Both the position numbers and the translations under genes were made by a program. The notes under the pieces are model-generated. The model worked only from the letters and a program-made list of their open reading frames with translations, was not told the DNA's origin and made no database searches. Positions 16,626 through 25,315 of a stretch of 64,000 bases of DNA are shown piece after piece (position 1 is the stretch's first letter; every line of letters begins with the position of its first letter). This DNA is from Micromonospora_J zhanjiangensis (lineage in GTDB: Bacteria > Actinomycetota > Actinomycetes > Mycobacteriales > Micromonosporaceae). Location: contig NZ_JBHSBN010000016.1 of NCBI RefSeq assembly GCF_042650605.1, forward strand, positions 1-64,000. The letters run 5' to 3'.

Positions 16626-16985
16626 TCAGATCGGCCTGGTCAGGTTGAGCATGTTGCCGTCCGGGTCGAGGACGTGCGCGACCCGCTGGCCCCACGGCAT
16701 GTCGTTCGGCTTGCCCGGCACGGTGCCGCCGGCCGACTCGACCACCGGCAGCAGCGCGTCGACGTCCGCGACGTCGGCGCTGAGGATGATCCGCACCGGC
16801 GACCCGGTCTCGGTGGCGTCGTTCTGCACGATGCCGAGCGCGGTGTCGCCGATCCGCAGCTCGACGAAGAACTCCGGGCCGTCGTCGGGCACCCGGAGGG
16901 TCTGCGTCGCGCCGAGTACCCGTTCGTAGAAGGCGCGCAGGCGGGGCAGGTCGGGCGTGCTGACGACGGGCTGGATCGAGGTCAT
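16626..16985 (-). CDS. VOC / glyoxalase-fold protein
   Basis: 119 residues, one vicinal-oxygen-chelate unit: it begins TSIQPVVSTPDLPRLRAFYERVLG and ends AHVLDPDGNMLNLTRPI, with two beta-alpha-beta-beta-beta modules. The metal-ligand pattern of true glyoxalase I is not obvious, so it may be a binding or resistance-type relative. It is transcribed away from DUF418; the intergenic region holds a 16-bp palindrome that could control either gene. Confidence 0.75.
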   Translation of the reverse strand: MTSIQPVVSTPDLPRLRAFYERVLGATQTLRVPDDGPEFFVELRIGDTALGIVQNDATETGSPVRIILSADVADVDALLPVVESAGGTVPGKPNDMPWGQRVAHVLDPDGNMLNLTRPI

Positions 16986-17056
16986 CGGAAGTCTCCTCCA
17001 CGGTCGGTTGTCCAGCGGTAGGACCGACCGACCGCCCGGAACTCATCGGCGCCCTA

Positions 17057-17072
17057 ACTGCACTAGTGCAGT
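17057..17072. promoter_or_regulatory. 16-bp palindrome, probable repressor operator
   Basis: ACTGCACTAGTGCAGT is a perfect palindrome between the divergent VOC (-, start 16985) and DUF418 (+, start 17191) genes. The size and symmetry suit a TetR- or MarR-type dimer. No such regulator is encoded next to it. Confidence 0.6.
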
Positions 17073-17190
17073 GACGGTATCCGGAGGGCAAATACGGGGG
17101 ACAGCCTTACTATCGGCGACACCACTGGAAAAATACGCTGTACGGCATGACTGGTTTTCATTCCACTGTGGTCCGGCGAGGCGGGATGCC

Positions 17191-18384
17191 ATGAGTGCGC
17201 TCCGACCTGATCAACAGGGCCGTGCCCTGCACGTGTCCGCCGCACCCGACAACGGCGCCCGGATCACCGTGGTGGACGCGTTGCGCGGGAGCGCGCTGCT
17301 GCTCATCCTGATGGCCAACGTCTGGTTCTTCAGCTCCGGGTATACGTTCCACCTGGTCGCCGATCCGGCGTACGGTGCGCTCGACCGGCTGGTCGAGGGC
17401 GTGGTGGAACTGCTGTTCGCGATGAAGGCGTACCTGCTGTTCTCCTTCCTGTTCGGCTACAGCTTCACCCTGCAGCTCGACTCGGCGGCCCGGAGTGGGG
17501 CGGTCTTCAAACCGTCGTTCCTGCGCCGGCTGTCCGGCTTGTTCGTGCTCGGGGCGCTGCACGCGGTGCTGCTGTTCCAGGGCGACATTCTCACCACGTA
17601 CGCGTTGCTCGGTCTGCTGCTCCTCGCCGTGCGGCGGATGCAGCCGCGCACCGCGCTGGTCACCGCGGCGGTCATCGTGGGCGTGATCGCGTTCCTGGTC
17701 GGTGTGGCCGCGGTACTCGGTGCCGCGATGGTGCCGGACGAGGCCGCCGCGCTCGCCGCCGGTGCGCGTTCGACGGAGGCCCTGGGCGGCGGGCTCGGTG
17801 ATGTCATCCTGGAGCACCTGCGCACGTTGCCGGGGATGTTCGGCGCGCTTGTCGTGCAGGGACCGTTGGCCTTCGCCGCGTTCCTGGTCGGGCTCGCCGC
17901 CGGCAAGCACCGGATGCTCGCCGCCGTGCACAGCCACGACGACCTGCTGCGCCGGTGCGAACGGATCGGCTATCCGGTCGGTCTGGCCGGCGCCACCATG
18001 TTCGTGATCGGCGGCGGCACCGCGAATGCCACCGGCCTGATGGTCAGCATCGTCACCGCGCCGTTCCTCGCGGCGGCCTACGCCGCGACCCTGCTACGGC
18101 TGTTCAGCCGGCGGTCGCGCATCGCGGACGCGTTGGCGCCCGCGGGACGGATGGCGCTGACGAACTACCTGAGTCAGTCGCTCCTCTGCGTGCTCGTCTT
18201 CACCGGGGTCGGGCTGGGCCTGGCCGGTCACGCCTCGGCGGCCCTGACGGTGCTGATCGCACTGTCCATCTTCGCGGTGCAGGTGGCGGCCAGCGCGTGG
18301 TGGATGCGGCGGTTCCGGTACGGCCCCGTCGAGTGGGCGTTGCGCGGGTGGACCCACCGGAAGCGGCCCGCCATGCGGCGATAG
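17191..18384 (+). CDS. DUF418 multispanning membrane protein
   Basis: 397 residues from the ATG at 17191 (MSALRPDQQGR). About ten hydrophobic segments are visible. The DUF418 signatures are ITVVDALRGSALLLILMAN at the start and RMALTNYLSQSLLC followed by the C-terminal VEWALRGWTHRK block. An upstream in-frame start would extend it across the intergenic palindrome and is disfavoured. Members are inner-membrane proteins, some thought to be acyltransferase-like or transporters; the substrate is unknown. The gene stands alone, with a divergent VOC gene on one side and the NRPS operon 306 bases downstream. Confidence 0.85.
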   Translation: MSALRPDQQGRALHVSAAPDNGARITVVDALRGSALLLILMANVWFFSSGYTFHLVADPAYGALDRLVEGVVELLFAMKAYLLFSFLFGYSFTLQLDSAARSGAVFKPSFLRRLSGLFVLGALHAVLLFQGDILTTYALLGLLLLAVRRMQPRTALVTAAVIVGVIAFLVGVAAVLGAAMVPDEAAALAAGARSTEALGGGLGDVILEHLRTLPGMFGALVVQGPLAFAAFLVGLAAGKHRMLAAVHSHDDLLRRCERIGYPVGLAGATMFVIGGGTANATGLMVSIVTAPFLAAAYAATLLRLFSRRSRIADALAPAGRMALTNYLSQSLLCVLVFTGVGLGLAGHASAALTVLIALSIFAVQVAASAWWMRRFRYGPVEWALRGWTHRKRPAMRR

Positions 18385-18569
18385 TCACTCGACCTGAAAG
18401 TGGATCGACGAGGCCGGTTGCGCGCTGCACGGCCGGTCTCGTTCGCCAATATCGGGCAGTTTGTCGAGCGGGCTGCGCTTGACGGCGCCCTGGTCGCCTG
18501 GCCGGGGCGGATTTCCGCCAGGCCAGCGGCATTGCCGTTAACCCACCGAGCACACCTTCGTGCGCTCGC

Positions 18570-18600
18570 GTCCGAACGATCTCGAACGATCTCGAACGGT
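18570..18600 (+). promoter_or_regulatory. Tandem 10-base direct repeats upstream of NRPS operon
   Basis: CGAACGATCT occurs twice in tandem, followed by a third diverged copy CGAACGGTCC, ending about 90 bases before the first gene of the operon. Direct heptamer repeats such as TCGAACG are typical of SARP activator sites, though SARP repeats usually have an 11-base period. The rest of the 18385-18690 gap holds a weak hairpin near 18497-18525 and nothing else I can assign. Confidence 0.4.
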
Positions 18601-18690
18601 CCGGTGTGAGCCAGGCCGTTGATCCGCGGCCGACAATCGGGCGGCGACTCGGGTCGGCCGACCGGCCGGCATTCGACCAGGGAGTGTGCG

Positions 18691-19686
18691 ATGAGTGTGA
18701 TCCTGCTGACCGGGGCCAGCGGAGCCGTCGGCGCCGCTGTGCTGGCTGCGGCGCCCGCGGGTCGCGTCGTCGCGCTGTCGCACCGCGGCGTGGTGGCCGG
18801 CCGAACTGTGGCCGGCGATATCACCGCCACCCGGCTGGGCCTGGACCGGTCGGCGTACGCCGCCCTCGCCGGTGAGGTCGACACAGTTATCCACTGTGCC
18901 GGCGCGACCGACTTCACCGCGCCCGCCGAGGAGTTACGGGCGCTCAACGTGGACGGCACCCGGCACGTGGTGGCCTTCGCCGCTGACGCCGGGGCGCGAC
19001 TGGTGTTCGCGTCCACCGCGTTCGTCACCCGGCACGCGACGGCGGCCCGGATGGCCCGCCCGTATCTGGAGTCCAAGCTCGTGGCCGAGCAGATCGTCCG
19101 GGCCGCCGGGCTGCCCGGGGCCATCGCCCGCATCGCGGTGGTAATGGGCGACTCCCGCACCGGATGGATGAGCCGGTTCCAAGGGCTGCACTCCACCGTA
19201 GATGCTGTTCTGCGCAACCTGTTGCCGGTCCTGCCGTTCGCCGCCGAGGCCTCGATCGACGCAGTGCCGTGCGACGTGGTGGCCCGGGCAATGCTCACCA
19301 TCGCCGATGGTCCACCCGCCGCACCACCATGTGAGCATTGGCTCACCGCTGGAAACGCCGCGCTGACCATTGAGCGCATGGTGGGTCTGACCGCCGAGCG
19401 GGGTACCGCGCTGGGGTTGACCGTTGGCCGGCCCAGGTTCGTCGGCCCCGCCCTGATCGACCGCGTGGTCCGGCCGGTGTACATCGATCCGCTGCCGTCG
19501 CCGCAACGCCGCAAGTTCGACAACCTGATGTCGCTCGCGTCGCTGTTCGACCAGGCGCCGCCGTTTCCCAGCACACTCGGCGAACTGGTGGCCGCGCCCA
19601 CCACCGCCGACCTGGCGACCGCCTTCGCCGCGACGGTGGACTTCCTCGCCGCGCGGCGCGGCCTGGTCGCCGCCAACCTGCCCTGA
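18691..19686 (+). CDS. Stand-alone NAD(P)-dependent reductase (thioester-reductase-like SDR)
   Basis: 331 residues with CAGGGAG before the ATG. TGASGAVGAAVLAA is the glycine-rich nucleotide-binding turn; VIHCAGATDFTAPAEELRALNVDGT and VFASTAFVT...PYLESKLVAEQIV (Y-x-x-x-K) are extended-SDR / male-sterility (NAD-binding 4) signatures. Proteins of this class release carrier-bound acyl or peptidyl chains as aldehydes or alcohols, or act on free substrates. It is the first gene of the six-gene operon, 18 bases before the first condensation gene, so reductive release of the product is a reasonable inference. Confidence 0.75.
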   Translation: MSVILLTGASGAVGAAVLAAAPAGRVVALSHRGVVAGRTVAGDITATRLGLDRSAYAALAGEVDTVIHCAGATDFTAPAEELRALNVDGTRHVVAFAADAGARLVFASTAFVTRHATAARMARPYLESKLVAEQIVRAAGLPGAIARIAVVMGDSRTGWMSRFQGLHSTVDAVLRNLLPVLPFAAEASIDAVPCDVVARAMLTIADGPPAAPPCEHWLTAGNAALTIERMVGLTAERGTALGLTVGRPRFVGPALIDRVVRPVYIDPLPSPQRRKFDNLMSLASLFDQAPPFPSTLGELVAAPTTADLATAFAATVDFLAARRGLVAANLP

Positions 19687-19704
19687 CATACCGAAGGGAT
19701 CCCC

Positions 19705-21066
19705 GTGACCGAAACCACCGAGGCACCCTTGTCGTACGCCCAGCAGCTGCTCGCCGCGTTCGCCGCCCGCGACGGTGGCGGCGTGTACGGCGACGGCTTC
19801 GTCAACTGGTGCGCGCACGAGTTGGCCGGCCCACTCCGTCTCCCCGACCTGCGAAGGGCCCTCGACGCCCTGGTGGTACGGCACGGCGCGCTGCGCACTG
19901 TGGTGGTGCGCGACGAGGGCTTCCCGTACCAGCGGGTGGGCGCGCCCGCGCCGGTGCCGCTGAGCGTGCACGAGGTGCTGACCGACGACGCGGACGAGCG
20001 GCTTGCCGCCACCGCCGAAGTCACCGCCGAAGCGCTGACCCAGCCGCTGCCGTCCGACCGGATTCCGCTGGTCGCCGCGCACCTGGTCCGATTCGGCCCG
20101 ATCGATTCCGCGCTGATCCTGCTCATCCACCGCACGGTCGCGGACGGCTGGACCATGCAGGTGGCGATGCGGGACGTGCTGGCGGCGTACGAGCGGCTGC
20201 GCTCCGGCAGCGACCCGACCGGCGACCCCGTCCCGCAATACGCCGATCATGCCCTGGCTGCCACAATGCCCGGGCGGGAGAAGCGGCTGCGCGACGCCAT
20301 GCCGTACTGGCACGAGCGGCTCGCCGGGGTCCGCCGGGTCGGCATCCCGCCCGACCGGCCCCGGGACCCGCGAAGCCCGGCGCCGGTCAAGGCCCTGTAC
20401 ACCTTCGAGCTGGACGATGCCACCGTGACCGGACTGCACCGGCGGGCCAGGGCGTTGCGCACCACCGACTTCACACTGCTGCTGACCGCGTACGCGGCGG
20501 CCCTCGCCAGCCGTACCGGTGCACCGCGGGTGGTGGTACCGGTGCTGTCCGCCGGCCGGTCCGCCAGCGAGTGGGACAGCATCGGGTTCTACCTCAACGG
20601 GCATGTGCTGCCGATCGACCTCGGCGGTGACCCGACCGGCGTCGAGGCGGTCGCGCGGGTGCACCGGGCGAACGCCGAAGCACTGGCCAACGACGTACCG
20701 CTGATCCGGGTCCTGGAGGAGCTGCCCGACCTGGCCGAGGCGGCGTTCGACGCGCGGGACGTGGTACCGGCGCCGATGCAGCTGTGCCGGCCGATCCCGC
20801 GGTCCGAGCGGGCTGCCACCGTCACCTGTCGCCGGCTGGCGTTACCGCCGCGGATCGTTCGGGAGGAGCCGGTGATGCCGGTCGACTTCCTGTGGGTGAT
20901 GGAGCCGTACACCTCCTTCGTCGTGCGGGTCACCTATCAGCCAGCCATGTTCGACGAAGCCACTGTGGCAGCCGTCGCGGCGGTCTTCCGTACCGCGTTG
21001 GACCGGATCGTCGCCGCGCCGCACGAGCCGCTGCCGTTACCTTCGACCCCGGCAGTGGCGCGATGA
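19705..21066 (+). CDS. Stand-alone NRPS condensation domain, altered active site
   Basis: 453 residues from a GTG with GAAGGGA upstream. LSYAQQLLAAFAARD matches the C1 region and ALDALVVRHGALRT the C2 region. The catalytic motif HHxxxDG reads H142-R143-TVA-D147-G148: the second, catalytic histidine is arginine. SEWDSIGFYLNGHVLPI is the later conserved block. It is related to the second condensation gene at 22.6 kb. Loss of the base suggests a structural, gatekeeping or different catalytic role, as in some non-condensing family members. Its stop overlaps the carrier-protein start as ATGA. Confidence 0.85.
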   Translation: MTETTEAPLSYAQQLLAAFAARDGGGVYGDGFVNWCAHELAGPLRLPDLRRALDALVVRHGALRTVVVRDEGFPYQRVGAPAPVPLSVHEVLTDDADERLAATAEVTAEALTQPLPSDRIPLVAAHLVRFGPIDSALILLIHRTVADGWTMQVAMRDVLAAYERLRSGSDPTGDPVPQYADHALAATMPGREKRLRDAMPYWHERLAGVRRVGIPPDRPRDPRSPAPVKALYTFELDDATVTGLHRRARALRTTDFTLLLTAYAAALASRTGAPRVVVPVLSAGRSASEWDSIGFYLNGHVLPIDLGGDPTGVEAVARVHRANAEALANDVPLIRVLEELPDLAEAAFDARDVVPAPMQLCRPIPRSERAATVTCRRLALPPRIVREEPVMPVDFLWVMEPYTSFVVRVTYQPAMFDEATVAAVAAVFRTALDRIVAAPHEPLPLPSTPAVAR

Positions 21067-21392
21067 GCATGCCGCGCGAGGAGTTGAAGCTCAGTACGGC
21101 GTACCAGCCGCCGGGCGACGACCTGCAACGGCGCCTGGCCGACCTGTGGAGCCAAAAGCTGGGTGTCGCGCCGATCGGGCTGCACGACGACTTCTTCGAA
21201 CTGGGCGGCGACTCGCTGCTCGCCGCCGACCTACAGCTCGCCATCGACCGGATGCTCGGTGTTGAGATACCGACCTGGACGCTGTTCCTGACCCCGACCG
21301 TGGCCGAGCTCGCCGCGACCGTCGTTGAGGCGCTGGCAGGCGCGCAGCCGGACCAGCCGGCGACCGATCACGTCGCTGGGATGCACTGGTGA
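21063..21392 (+). CDS. Discrete peptidyl carrier protein
   Basis: 109 residues with one carrier domain. IGLHDDFFELGGDSLLAADLQLAI contains the phosphopantetheine attachment serine at S51 in GGDSL, with the expected helices on both sides. It overlaps both neighbours (ATGA with the condensation gene, GTGA with the P450). As the only carrier in the operon it must hold the substrate for the adenylation, P450, condensation and reductase proteins. Confidence 0.9.
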   Translation: MSMPREELKLSTAYQPPGDDLQRRLADLWSQKLGVAPIGLHDDFFELGGDSLLAADLQLAIDRMLGVEIPTWTLFLTPTVAELAATVVEALAGAQPDQPATDHVAGMHW

Positions 21393-22609
21393 CCGCCGGG
21401 CTGGCGCGCGTCGACCTGGCCGACCCGGATCTGTATGCCACCGGCGATCCCCATGCTGTGTGGCGGCGGCTGCGGGCAAGCGACCCCGTGCACTGGCAGC
21501 CGCCGACCGGTGGCCGGCCCGGCTTCTGGTCGGTCACCCGGTACACCGACGTCGACCGGGTGCTGTCCGACCACGCCACATTTACCAGCGAACGCGGTAC
21601 CCTCCTCAACCTGCTCGGCCGCCCGGACCCGGCGGCCGGCCGCCAACTCGCCGCCACCGACCCGCCACGCCACGATCGGATGCGAGCACCGCTCCAGCAG
21701 GCGCTCAGCCCGCGCGCGGTCCAGCGTTGCGTCCCGCACGTGGCCGCTGCCGTCGACCGCGTCCTCGACCCGGTACGACAGGCCGCCGGGGGTGTCGTCG
21801 ACCTCGTCCCGGTGCTGCGTCTCCTCCCGCTTGCCGCGGCCGGCCCGCTGCTCGGCCTGCCCACCCCGGACTGGCCCCGGCTGGCGACGCTGGCCGCCAT
21901 GTGCGCCGCCGAGGACGACGCCGAGGTGCAGCTGCCCGGTGGTGTCGAGGCGACCCTGGCCCGCGGCCACCGGGAACTGTTCGCCTACTTCGCCGACCTG
22001 GTCCGGCAGCGGTCGCGCACTCCCGGCGACGACCTGATCAGCGTGCTCGTGCGGATGCGGTTCGATGGCGGGCCGCTGCGGCCCAGTGCGGTGGTGGCCA
22101 ACTGCTACAGCCTGCTGCTGGGCGCTGCGGTGACGCTACCGTGCGTGCCGGCCGCCACGGTTGCCCACCTCGGCGCGACCGGCCGCTGGCGGGGTTTCGC
22201 GGACCAGCCGGACCTGCTCGACGACGCGGTGGAAGAGGCGTTGCGGTATGCCAGCCCGGCGATGCACTTCATGCGACAAGTGCGCAGCCCGGCCCGACTC
22301 GGCGACACGGACCTCAACGAAGGTGACGCGGTGGTGGCCTGGCTCGCCGCGGCCAACCGCGACCCGGCCGTGTTCGTCGACCCGGATCGGTTCGTCCCCA
22401 CCCGGCGCCCCAACCGGCACCTGACTTTCGGCAGCGGCCGGCATTACTGCATCGGCGCGAACCTGGCCCGGCTGACCCTGCGGCTGCTGTTCGGGGCGCT
22501 GGCCCGCGAGTTCGCCGATCTCGAACCCGCCGGCCCGGTGGTACGCGTCCGCTCCACGTTCCTCGCCGGGATCAAACGGCTGCCGGTAACTCCACGGCGG
22601 CATCGATGA
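21389..22609 (+). CDS. Cytochrome P450 with atypical I-helix
   Basis: 406 residues. The heme loop is FGSGRHYCIG with the ligand cysteine, and the ExxR helix is EEALR. The oxygen-activation stretch, usually AGxD/ET, reads GAAVT: the threonine is kept but the acidic residue is valine. PPRHDRMRAPLQQALSP is a typical bacterial P450 block. Its position directly after the carrier protein suggests it acts on a carrier-bound amino acid, as known for several NRPS P450s. The missing acid may slow or redirect oxygen activation. Confidence 0.9.
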   Translation: MTAGLARVDLADPDLYATGDPHAVWRRLRASDPVHWQPPTGGRPGFWSVTRYTDVDRVLSDHATFTSERGTLLNLLGRPDPAAGRQLAATDPPRHDRMRAPLQQALSPRAVQRCVPHVAAAVDRVLDPVRQAAGGVVDLVPVLRLLPLAAAGPLLGLPTPDWPRLATLAAMCAAEDDAEVQLPGGVEATLARGHRELFAYFADLVRQRSRTPGDDLISVLVRMRFDGGPLRPSAVVANCYSLLLGAAVTLPCVPAATVAHLGATGRWRGFADQPDLLDDAVEEALRYASPAMHFMRQVRSPARLGDTDLNEGDAVVAWLAAANRDPAVFVDPDRFVPTRRPNRHLTFGSGRHYCIGANLARLTLRLLFGALAREFADLEPAGPVVRVRSTFLAGIKRLPVTPRRHR

Positions 22610-23811
22610 CAATCCCCCTCACGTACGCCCAGGAATTGCTTGACGAGGTCGAGCGGCACGACCCGACCCGGATCCGCGGCCCCCGGTTCACCGTCGAACG
22701 CTCGTACACGGTGACAGGTGCGATCGACCCCGCCGTACTTGCCACCGCGCTCGACGATGTGGTCGTGAGACACGAGGCGCTGCGTACCGTCCGTGACGGC
22801 GCCGAGCAGCGGATCCTGCCGCCCGTCCCAGTCGGTCTCGACACCGGCGGTGGCGGCTTCGACGGCCCGTTGCCCGGCGGTCAGGTACCGGCGCTGCGGG
22901 CACGGCTGGTCGGCGGGCGGCTCGACCTCGCCGCTCATCACGGGGCTGCCGACCCGTGGTCTCTCAGCGTGTTAGCGCGTGACGTGGTGACCGCATACCA
23001 CGCTCGGCTCGCCGGCGGACGCCTGGACGCGGCGGTGATGCAGTACGCCGACATCGCCGCCGACGACCGGTCGCCGCAGTGGCAGAAACGCATCGCCGAG
23101 GTCGTCCCGCGGTGGCGGGAACGGCTGTGCGGCCTCGGCCCGTCCGCCCCGCGAACGCTGTCCGGCGAAGCCGAACGGGCCTGTCCACTCGCCATGGTCA
23201 CCTTCGCGCTCGGCGACGACCTGTGGCGAGCCGTCGGGGCCACTGCCCGGCGTGCCCGCAGCACGCCGTTCACCTTGCTGCTCGCCGCGTTCGCCGCGGC
23301 GATGTGCCCAGCCGGCGACACCGCCGAGGCCGTGCTGCCGGTCATCACACCTGGCCGGATCCCGTCGGAGTGGGACACGGTCGGCTTCCTACTCAACGTG
23401 CTCACCCTGCGGATACCGATGACCGGCGACCCGGACCCGGCCGACCTGCTCCGCCGGGTCGACGCCGCCTGCCGGCAGGCGTACGCGGACGATATCCCGC
23501 TGGTACCGGTGCTACGCGCGGTACCAGGCCTGCTCGACGTGCTCGTCGGCGCTCGGGCTGTCCCGGCCTTCCGGTACGTCGCCCGGCCGGACATGACGCC
23601 ACCGATCGAGCAGCCACGCTTCACGTTGACGCCGCTGGGCGCCGAGACGCCGCCTACGGTGATCCTCGGTACGCCAATACTGGTCACCGTCCACCCCGGC
23701 GGCCGCGGGGAAGTCGCGTACGATCCGGGACTGGTGACCGCCTCCCACGTGGAACGACTGGTCGAGGCGTACCTCGCGGTCCTGCCCGCGTTCGCCGGGG
23801 CCGGTCGATGA
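22606..23811 (+). CDS. Second stand-alone NRPS condensation domain
   Basis: 401 residues, starting in an ATGA overlap with the P450. LTYAQELLDEVERHD and ALDDVVVRHEALRT are the C1/C2 regions. The catalytic motif is H111-H112-GAA-D116-P117, so both histidines and the aspartate are kept but the final glycine is proline. SEWDTVGFLLNVLTLRI aligns with the first condensation protein. Together the two may form a heterodimeric or sequential pair, this one being the more likely catalyst. Its stop overlaps the adenylation start as ATGA. Confidence 0.85.
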   Translation: MTIPLTYAQELLDEVERHDPTRIRGPRFTVERSYTVTGAIDPAVLATALDDVVVRHEALRTVRDGAEQRILPPVPVGLDTGGGGFDGPLPGGQVPALRARLVGGRLDLAAHHGAADPWSLSVLARDVVTAYHARLAGGRLDAAVMQYADIAADDRSPQWQKRIAEVVPRWRERLCGLGPSAPRTLSGEAERACPLAMVTFALGDDLWRAVGATARRARSTPFTLLLAAFAAAMCPAGDTAEAVLPVITPGRIPSEWDTVGFLLNVLTLRIPMTGDPDPADLLRRVDAACRQAYADDIPLVPVLRAVPGLLDVLVGARAVPAFRYVARPDMTPPIEQPRFTLTPLGAETPPTVILGTPILVTVHPGGRGEVAYDPGLVTASHVERLVEAYLAVLPAFAGAGR

Positions 23812-25202
23812 CCGACTACCCCGGGCACATCCTCGATCTGGTCGAGCCACCTCCCGCCAGCGGCCGTACCGCGATCCTCGACCGTACCGGCACGCTTACG
23901 TACGCCGAGCTGGACACCCTGAGCGCGGCCACCGCGGCGGCCCTGGCCGCCCGCGGCATCGGTGAGGGTGATCCCGTCGTGGTGCATGCCCGGCTGTCGC
24001 GGTGGGCGGTGGTCGGGATGCTCGGCGTGCTGCGAGCCGGAGCGCGGTACGTGCCGGTCGACGCGCTCTTCCCACCCAACCGCCAGCGGCACCTGGCCCA
24101 GGCCAGCGGCGCCACAGTCGCGGTGGCCGAACCCGGCCTACCACAGCGACTGCCCGGGCTGGCGTATGTCGATCTGGGCGACCTACCGGGTGAGCGGGTC
24201 GCGCGCCGGGGCCACTTGGCGTACACCTGCTTCACCAGCGGCTCCACCGGTCGCCCGAAAGGTGTCACGGTGTCGGCGGCCGCTCTGGCATATTCGACCG
24301 CCGCCCGGATCGCGGTCTATCCGGATCCGGTACGGGCATTCCTGCTCTGCTCGTCGATCTCGTTCGACAGCTCGGTCGCGGGGATCTACTGGACGCTGGC
24401 CTGCGGGGGGACGTTGGTGATCCCCAGCGACCGGGCGGCTGACCTGGTGGCCCTGGGCCGCGCCGCCCGCCGCCACCGCCCCAGCCACCTGCTGCTGCTC
24501 CCGTCGCTGTACTCGGTGGCGCTACGCGGCGGCCTCGCCGACGATCTGGCCGGCCTGTCCACTGTGATCGTCGCGGGGGAGGCATGTCCGCCGGCGCTGG
24601 TCGGCGAACACTACCGGCACCTTCCCGCGACCCGCCTGTACAACGAGTACGGACCGACCGAGCACACCGTGTGGACGACCATGCACGCCTGCACGCCGGC
24701 AGACGCCGAAGGCCGTACCGTACCCATCGGTCGTCCGATCCCCGGCACCACCGTCCGCGTCGTCGACGACGTGCTGCACGTCACCGGTCCGGGACTCGCC
24801 GAGCTCGACACGATCGCGCGGCACGACATCGACGGCGTGCCCTACCACCGCACTGGTGACCTGGTAACTCGGCGGGAGGACGGCGTACTGCACTGGCTCG
24901 GGCGCGAAGACGACCAGCTCAAGCTCGGCGGCGTGCGGCTGGAGCGGGCCGAGGTCGAGCACGCGCTCGCGACAGCCCCGGGTGTCGCCGCCGCGGCGGT
25001 GGGTGTCGCGGGTGGACAGCTGGTCGGCTACGTGACGCCGAGCGAACCCGGCCAGCTCGACCGGGGCGCGGTACGGCGGCACATTCTCAGCTCACTGCCC
25101 GCGGCTGCACTGCCTGCCCGGCTGGTGGCAGTGGACGCGTTGCCAACCCACCCGAACGGAAAGATCGACCATGCGACCCTGGACCGTCGCGCCGCGACTT
25201 GA
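23808..25202 (+). CDS. Stand-alone NRPS adenylation domain (amino-acid-AMP ligase)
   Basis: 464 residues from the ATG at 23808. Core motifs are complete: TSGSTGRPKG (A3), FDSSVAG (A4), NEYGPTEHT (A5), YHRTGDLV (A7), DDQLKLGGVRLERAEVE (A8) and PNGKID (A10). By hand alignment the specificity pocket reads D-S-A-L-I-A-E-V-W-K; Asp at the first position indicates an alpha-amino acid, and the rest suggests a hydrophobic side chain. The exact residue cannot be named by eye. It should activate the amino acid and load the discrete carrier protein. Last gene of the operon, followed by a long hairpin. Confidence 0.9.
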   Translation: MTDYPGHILDLVEPPPASGRTAILDRTGTLTYAELDTLSAATAAALAARGIGEGDPVVVHARLSRWAVVGMLGVLRAGARYVPVDALFPPNRQRHLAQASGATVAVAEPGLPQRLPGLAYVDLGDLPGERVARRGHLAYTCFTSGSTGRPKGVTVSAAALAYSTAARIAVYPDPVRAFLLCSSISFDSSVAGIYWTLACGGTLVIPSDRAADLVALGRAARRHRPSHLLLLPSLYSVALRGGLADDLAGLSTVIVAGEACPPALVGEHYRHLPATRLYNEYGPTEHTVWTTMHACTPADAEGRTVPIGRPIPGTTVRVVDDVLHVTGPGLAELDTIARHDIDGVPYHRTGDLVTRREDGVLHWLGREDDQLKLGGVRLERAEVEHALATAPGVAAAAVGVAGGQLVGYVTPSEPGQLDRGAVRRHILSSLPAAALPARLVAVDALPTHPNGKIDHATLDRRAAT

Positions 25203-25215
25203 TCTTGAGAGTTGT

Positions 25216-25305
25216 CGGGCCAAAACAACGTCAGCGTCGGTCAGCGACGTGAAGGAGATCCAAGTTGCCGGGTGCCGCGACCGGAGCTGGCGTTGTTTTG
25301 GCCCG
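25216..25305. terminator. Long-range hairpin after the NRPS operon
   Basis: CGGGCCAAAACAACGTCAGC (25216-25235) pairs with GCTGGCGTTGTTTTGGCCCG (25286-25305): a 20-bp stem with a single G-T wobble and a 50-base loop. The loop contains a small CGTCG/CGACG hairpin. It lies between convergent genes and probably ends both transcripts. The unusual spacing could also mean a remnant of inverted repeats. Confidence 0.65.
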
Positions 25306-25315
25306 GAGACGACGA

